DNA of 6,135 nucleotides from Acidimicrobiia bacterium (GTDB lineage: Bacteria; Actinomycetota; Acidimicrobiia; Spongiisociales; UBA5794). The translations under genes and the position numbers were made by a program. The DNA is taken from the NCBI GenBank assembly GCA_029934555.1, contig JAOZMA010000144.1:1-6135 (forward strand). The letters run 5' to 3'. The notes below the pieces were generated by a model. It was given only the letters and a program-made list of their open reading frames with translations, had not been told where the DNA came from and did no database searches. Shown here one piece after another: positions 5,192 to 6,135 of this stretch. Every line of letters begins with the position of its first letter. Position 1 is the stretch's first letter.

Positions 5192-5572
5192 ATGGCTCGC
5201 ATCGTTGTTGTGGTGGCGATAATGATGGTCGTGGCCGCGGCATGCAGCCAGGGGCTCGCCCTCAGCGTCGATGACGATGGAGACCGGGTATCACTGAGAC
5301 CAGGCGATGAGATCCAGGTCACGTTGGCCGGGAACGCCACCACCGGGTTCAGTTGGGAGCTCGTCGAATACGACCCAGCCGTGATCACACCTCTCGGTGA
5401 ACCCACCTACGAGGAGGGCGATGTCGAGTTGGTGGGGGCAGGCGGCGAGTGGACGTGGACGCTGCGAGGAGTTGCCGGCGGGGAATCCCAAGTCCAGTTC
5501 GCGTATCATCGGGCCTGGGAAGATGAGCCGCCCGAGTCGGTCTTCTCGTTCGTCGCAGTTGTCGCCCAGTAG
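5192..5572 (+). CDS. Chagasin-like (I42) cysteine peptidase inhibitor, predicted lipoprotein
   Basis: This 126-residue protein carries the three loop motifs of the chagasin/I42 family, which block papain-type cysteine peptidases: NATTGFSW (48-55), the glycine-rich GAGG before the WTW strand (82-85), and YHRAWE (105-110, matching the family's R-P-W loop with Ala in place of Pro). The remaining length fits the small beta-sandwich fold. The N-terminus (R3, hydrophobic 4-17, then AAAC with C18) looks like a lipoprotein signal, so the inhibitor would be anchored on the outer face of the membrane; Ala rather than Leu at -3 makes the lipobox slightly atypical. The ATG is supported by GAGGT (5182-5186), five bases upstream. 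No papain-like peptidase is encoded in the window, so the target may be foreign or located elsewhere in the genome. Confidence 0.85.
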   Translation: MARIVVVVAIMMVVAAACSQGLALSVDDDGDRVSLRPGDEIQVTLAGNATTGFSWELVEYDPAVITPLGEPTYEEGDVELVGAGGEWTWTLRGVAGGESQVQFAYHRAWEDEPPESVFSFVAVVAQ

Positions 5573-5675
5573 CGATCCGGATGTCCGTCCTCATCCAATC
5601 AGGCGCGTATGGGCGTTGCACGACCTGCACCATGGATCCCGGCCGGACATGGGGGGAGTCTTCGACGGTGAGCGT

Positions 5676-5867
5676 CTAGTTCTCTGTGTACCAAACGGCG
5701 AGTGCGGTCTGCCCCCAACCAAGGTTCGGCTGCGCCAGGAGGTGGGTGTGCTCGATCGTGATGTCCGGATGATCAGCGAGCCACTCGTTCACATTCGTTT
5801 CGAGCGTTTCGAAACGTGCCTTCTTGACCGAGTTCCCCGACTTCACTGTGAGTATCTTCAACTTCAC
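5676..5867 (-). CDS. Small conserved-type protein, Cse60/DUF2758-like (tentative)
   Basis: This 63-residue protein begins at GTG 5867 with an excellent AAGGAGG ribosome binding site (5879-5873), five bases upstream, the strongest in the window. It has no signal peptide, membrane segment or cysteine. The layout (a lysine-rich beta-like start, then ARFETLETNVNEWLADHPDI at 17-36, then a strand around ITIEH and a terminal QTALAVWYTEN at 53-63) resembles the small Cse60/DUF2758 proteins, which have a short helix with L-x-x-x-[IV]-N-x-[WF]-L followed by two strands ending in A-x-[IV]-x-Y. That match is from memory of the pattern and needs a profile search. Function is unknown in that group too. The gene is convergent with the inhibitor gene (103 bp apart) and has its own leader. 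Confidence 0.7.
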   Translation of the reverse strand: MKLKILTVKSGNSVKKARFETLETNVNEWLADHPDITIEHTHLLAQPNLGWGQTALAVWYTEN

Positions 5868-6083
5868 GTGTGCCTCCTTCTCACGGCGAGGCCCACGTTA
5901 GGTCGCCGGCGCCGATTCACTGATATTGCCTTTGATCCCCTCCGCCTGAGCCTGGATCTACGGTTTGCGTTCCGGTTCGCTAGCGGGTCCTCATGGTGGA
6001 GCCGGGATGCGAAGCGTTGGCGCTGTTCACGATCTGGGTGAAGGTGCGAGCAGGGGCTCTCTGACGCTCTCCACCACGCAGCC
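5868..6083. other. Non-coding stretch upstream of the small protein gene
   Basis: No convincing coding region is seen here on either strand. It holds the AAGGAGG site of the small protein (5873-5879) and a long-range 8-base inverted repeat, TGGTGGAG (5994-6001) with CTCCACCA (6069-6076). A promoter for the minus-strand small gene must lie here, but no clear -35/-10 pair stands out. Confidence 0.5.
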
Positions 6084-6134
6084 TCAATCCACGGTTTGTG
6101 CGGTGGCAAGGGCCTCCTTGTCCTGTCCCCCCGA
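6084..6134 (-). CDS. Possible C-terminal end of a minus-strand gene (partial)
   Basis: From the right edge a frame reads SGGQDKEALATAQTVD and stops at TGA (6084-6086). The composition (balanced charged and small residues, 11 of 16 third positions G or C) is more protein-like than the overlapping Arg-rich frame. Only 16 codons are visible, so no family can be named and the call is weak. Confidence 0.25.
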   Translation of the reverse strand, partial: SGGQDKEALATAQTVD

Positions 6135-6135
6135 C

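Noticed and set aside
5397..6041. Plus-strand frame of 214 codons over the inhibitor gene and the small minus-strand gene
   Set aside because: It overlaps two genes with clear motifs or ribosome binding sites and has an Arg/Ser-rich composition.
5980..6135. Alternative minus-strand frame entering from the right edge and stopping at 5980-5982
   Set aside because: Its visible 51 codons are Arg/Gly-rich and look non-coding; the shorter frame ending at 6084 has more typical composition, though neither is certain.

Overview
The window looks like chromosomal DNA from a high-GC actinomycete-like bacterium, possibly an uncultivated lineage such as an acidimicrobiia-type organism. The reasons are the G/C-rich third codon positions, the frequent GTG starts with GTGA stop/start overlaps, and the families present (an ABC-2 exporter, a MocR/PNPOx-like pair). 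This placement is inference; no rRNA or tRNA is present to fix it.

Left part (1-907, minus strand): the first 302 codons of a membrane-anchored repeat protein that runs off the left edge. It has one hydrophobic N-terminal segment, an Ala/Pro/Val-rich spacer, then five copies of a motif centred on GLVPT(G)xLEDEMA, spaced 38, 38, 38 and 59 residues apart. I do not recognise the family. It is the most novel-looking item here. A long divergent intergenic region (908-1202) separates it from an ABC exporter operon and holds a 2.5-copy 11-bp tandem repeat, a 12-bp perfect palindrome overlapping an 11-bp inverted repeat, a GC hairpin and a possible 11-codon leader ORF.

Centre-left (1203-2890, plus): an ABC-2 type exporter of the BcrA/NatA kind, with ATPase and six-segment permease translationally coupled by a 4-base GTGA overlap. 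It converges on a minus-strand flavin-binding split-barrel gene (2995-3678, pyridoxamine-phosphate-oxidase-like). That gene is divergent, across an 85-bp AT-rich promoter/operator region, from a MocR-type regulator (3764-5068), which is a GntR winged helix fused to a PLP-binding aminotransferase fold. The pair is probably a vitamin B6/PLP-responsive module in which the regulator controls itself and the flavoprotein.

Right part: a short chagasin-like (I42) cysteine peptidase inhibitor with a lipoprotein-type signal (5192-5572, plus). Convergent to it is a 63-residue protein with a very strong ribosome binding site that resembles the Cse60/DUF2758 type (5676-5867, minus). A possible C-terminal tail of another minus-strand gene lies at the right edge (6084-6134). 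No mobile element, CRISPR array or RNA gene was seen.
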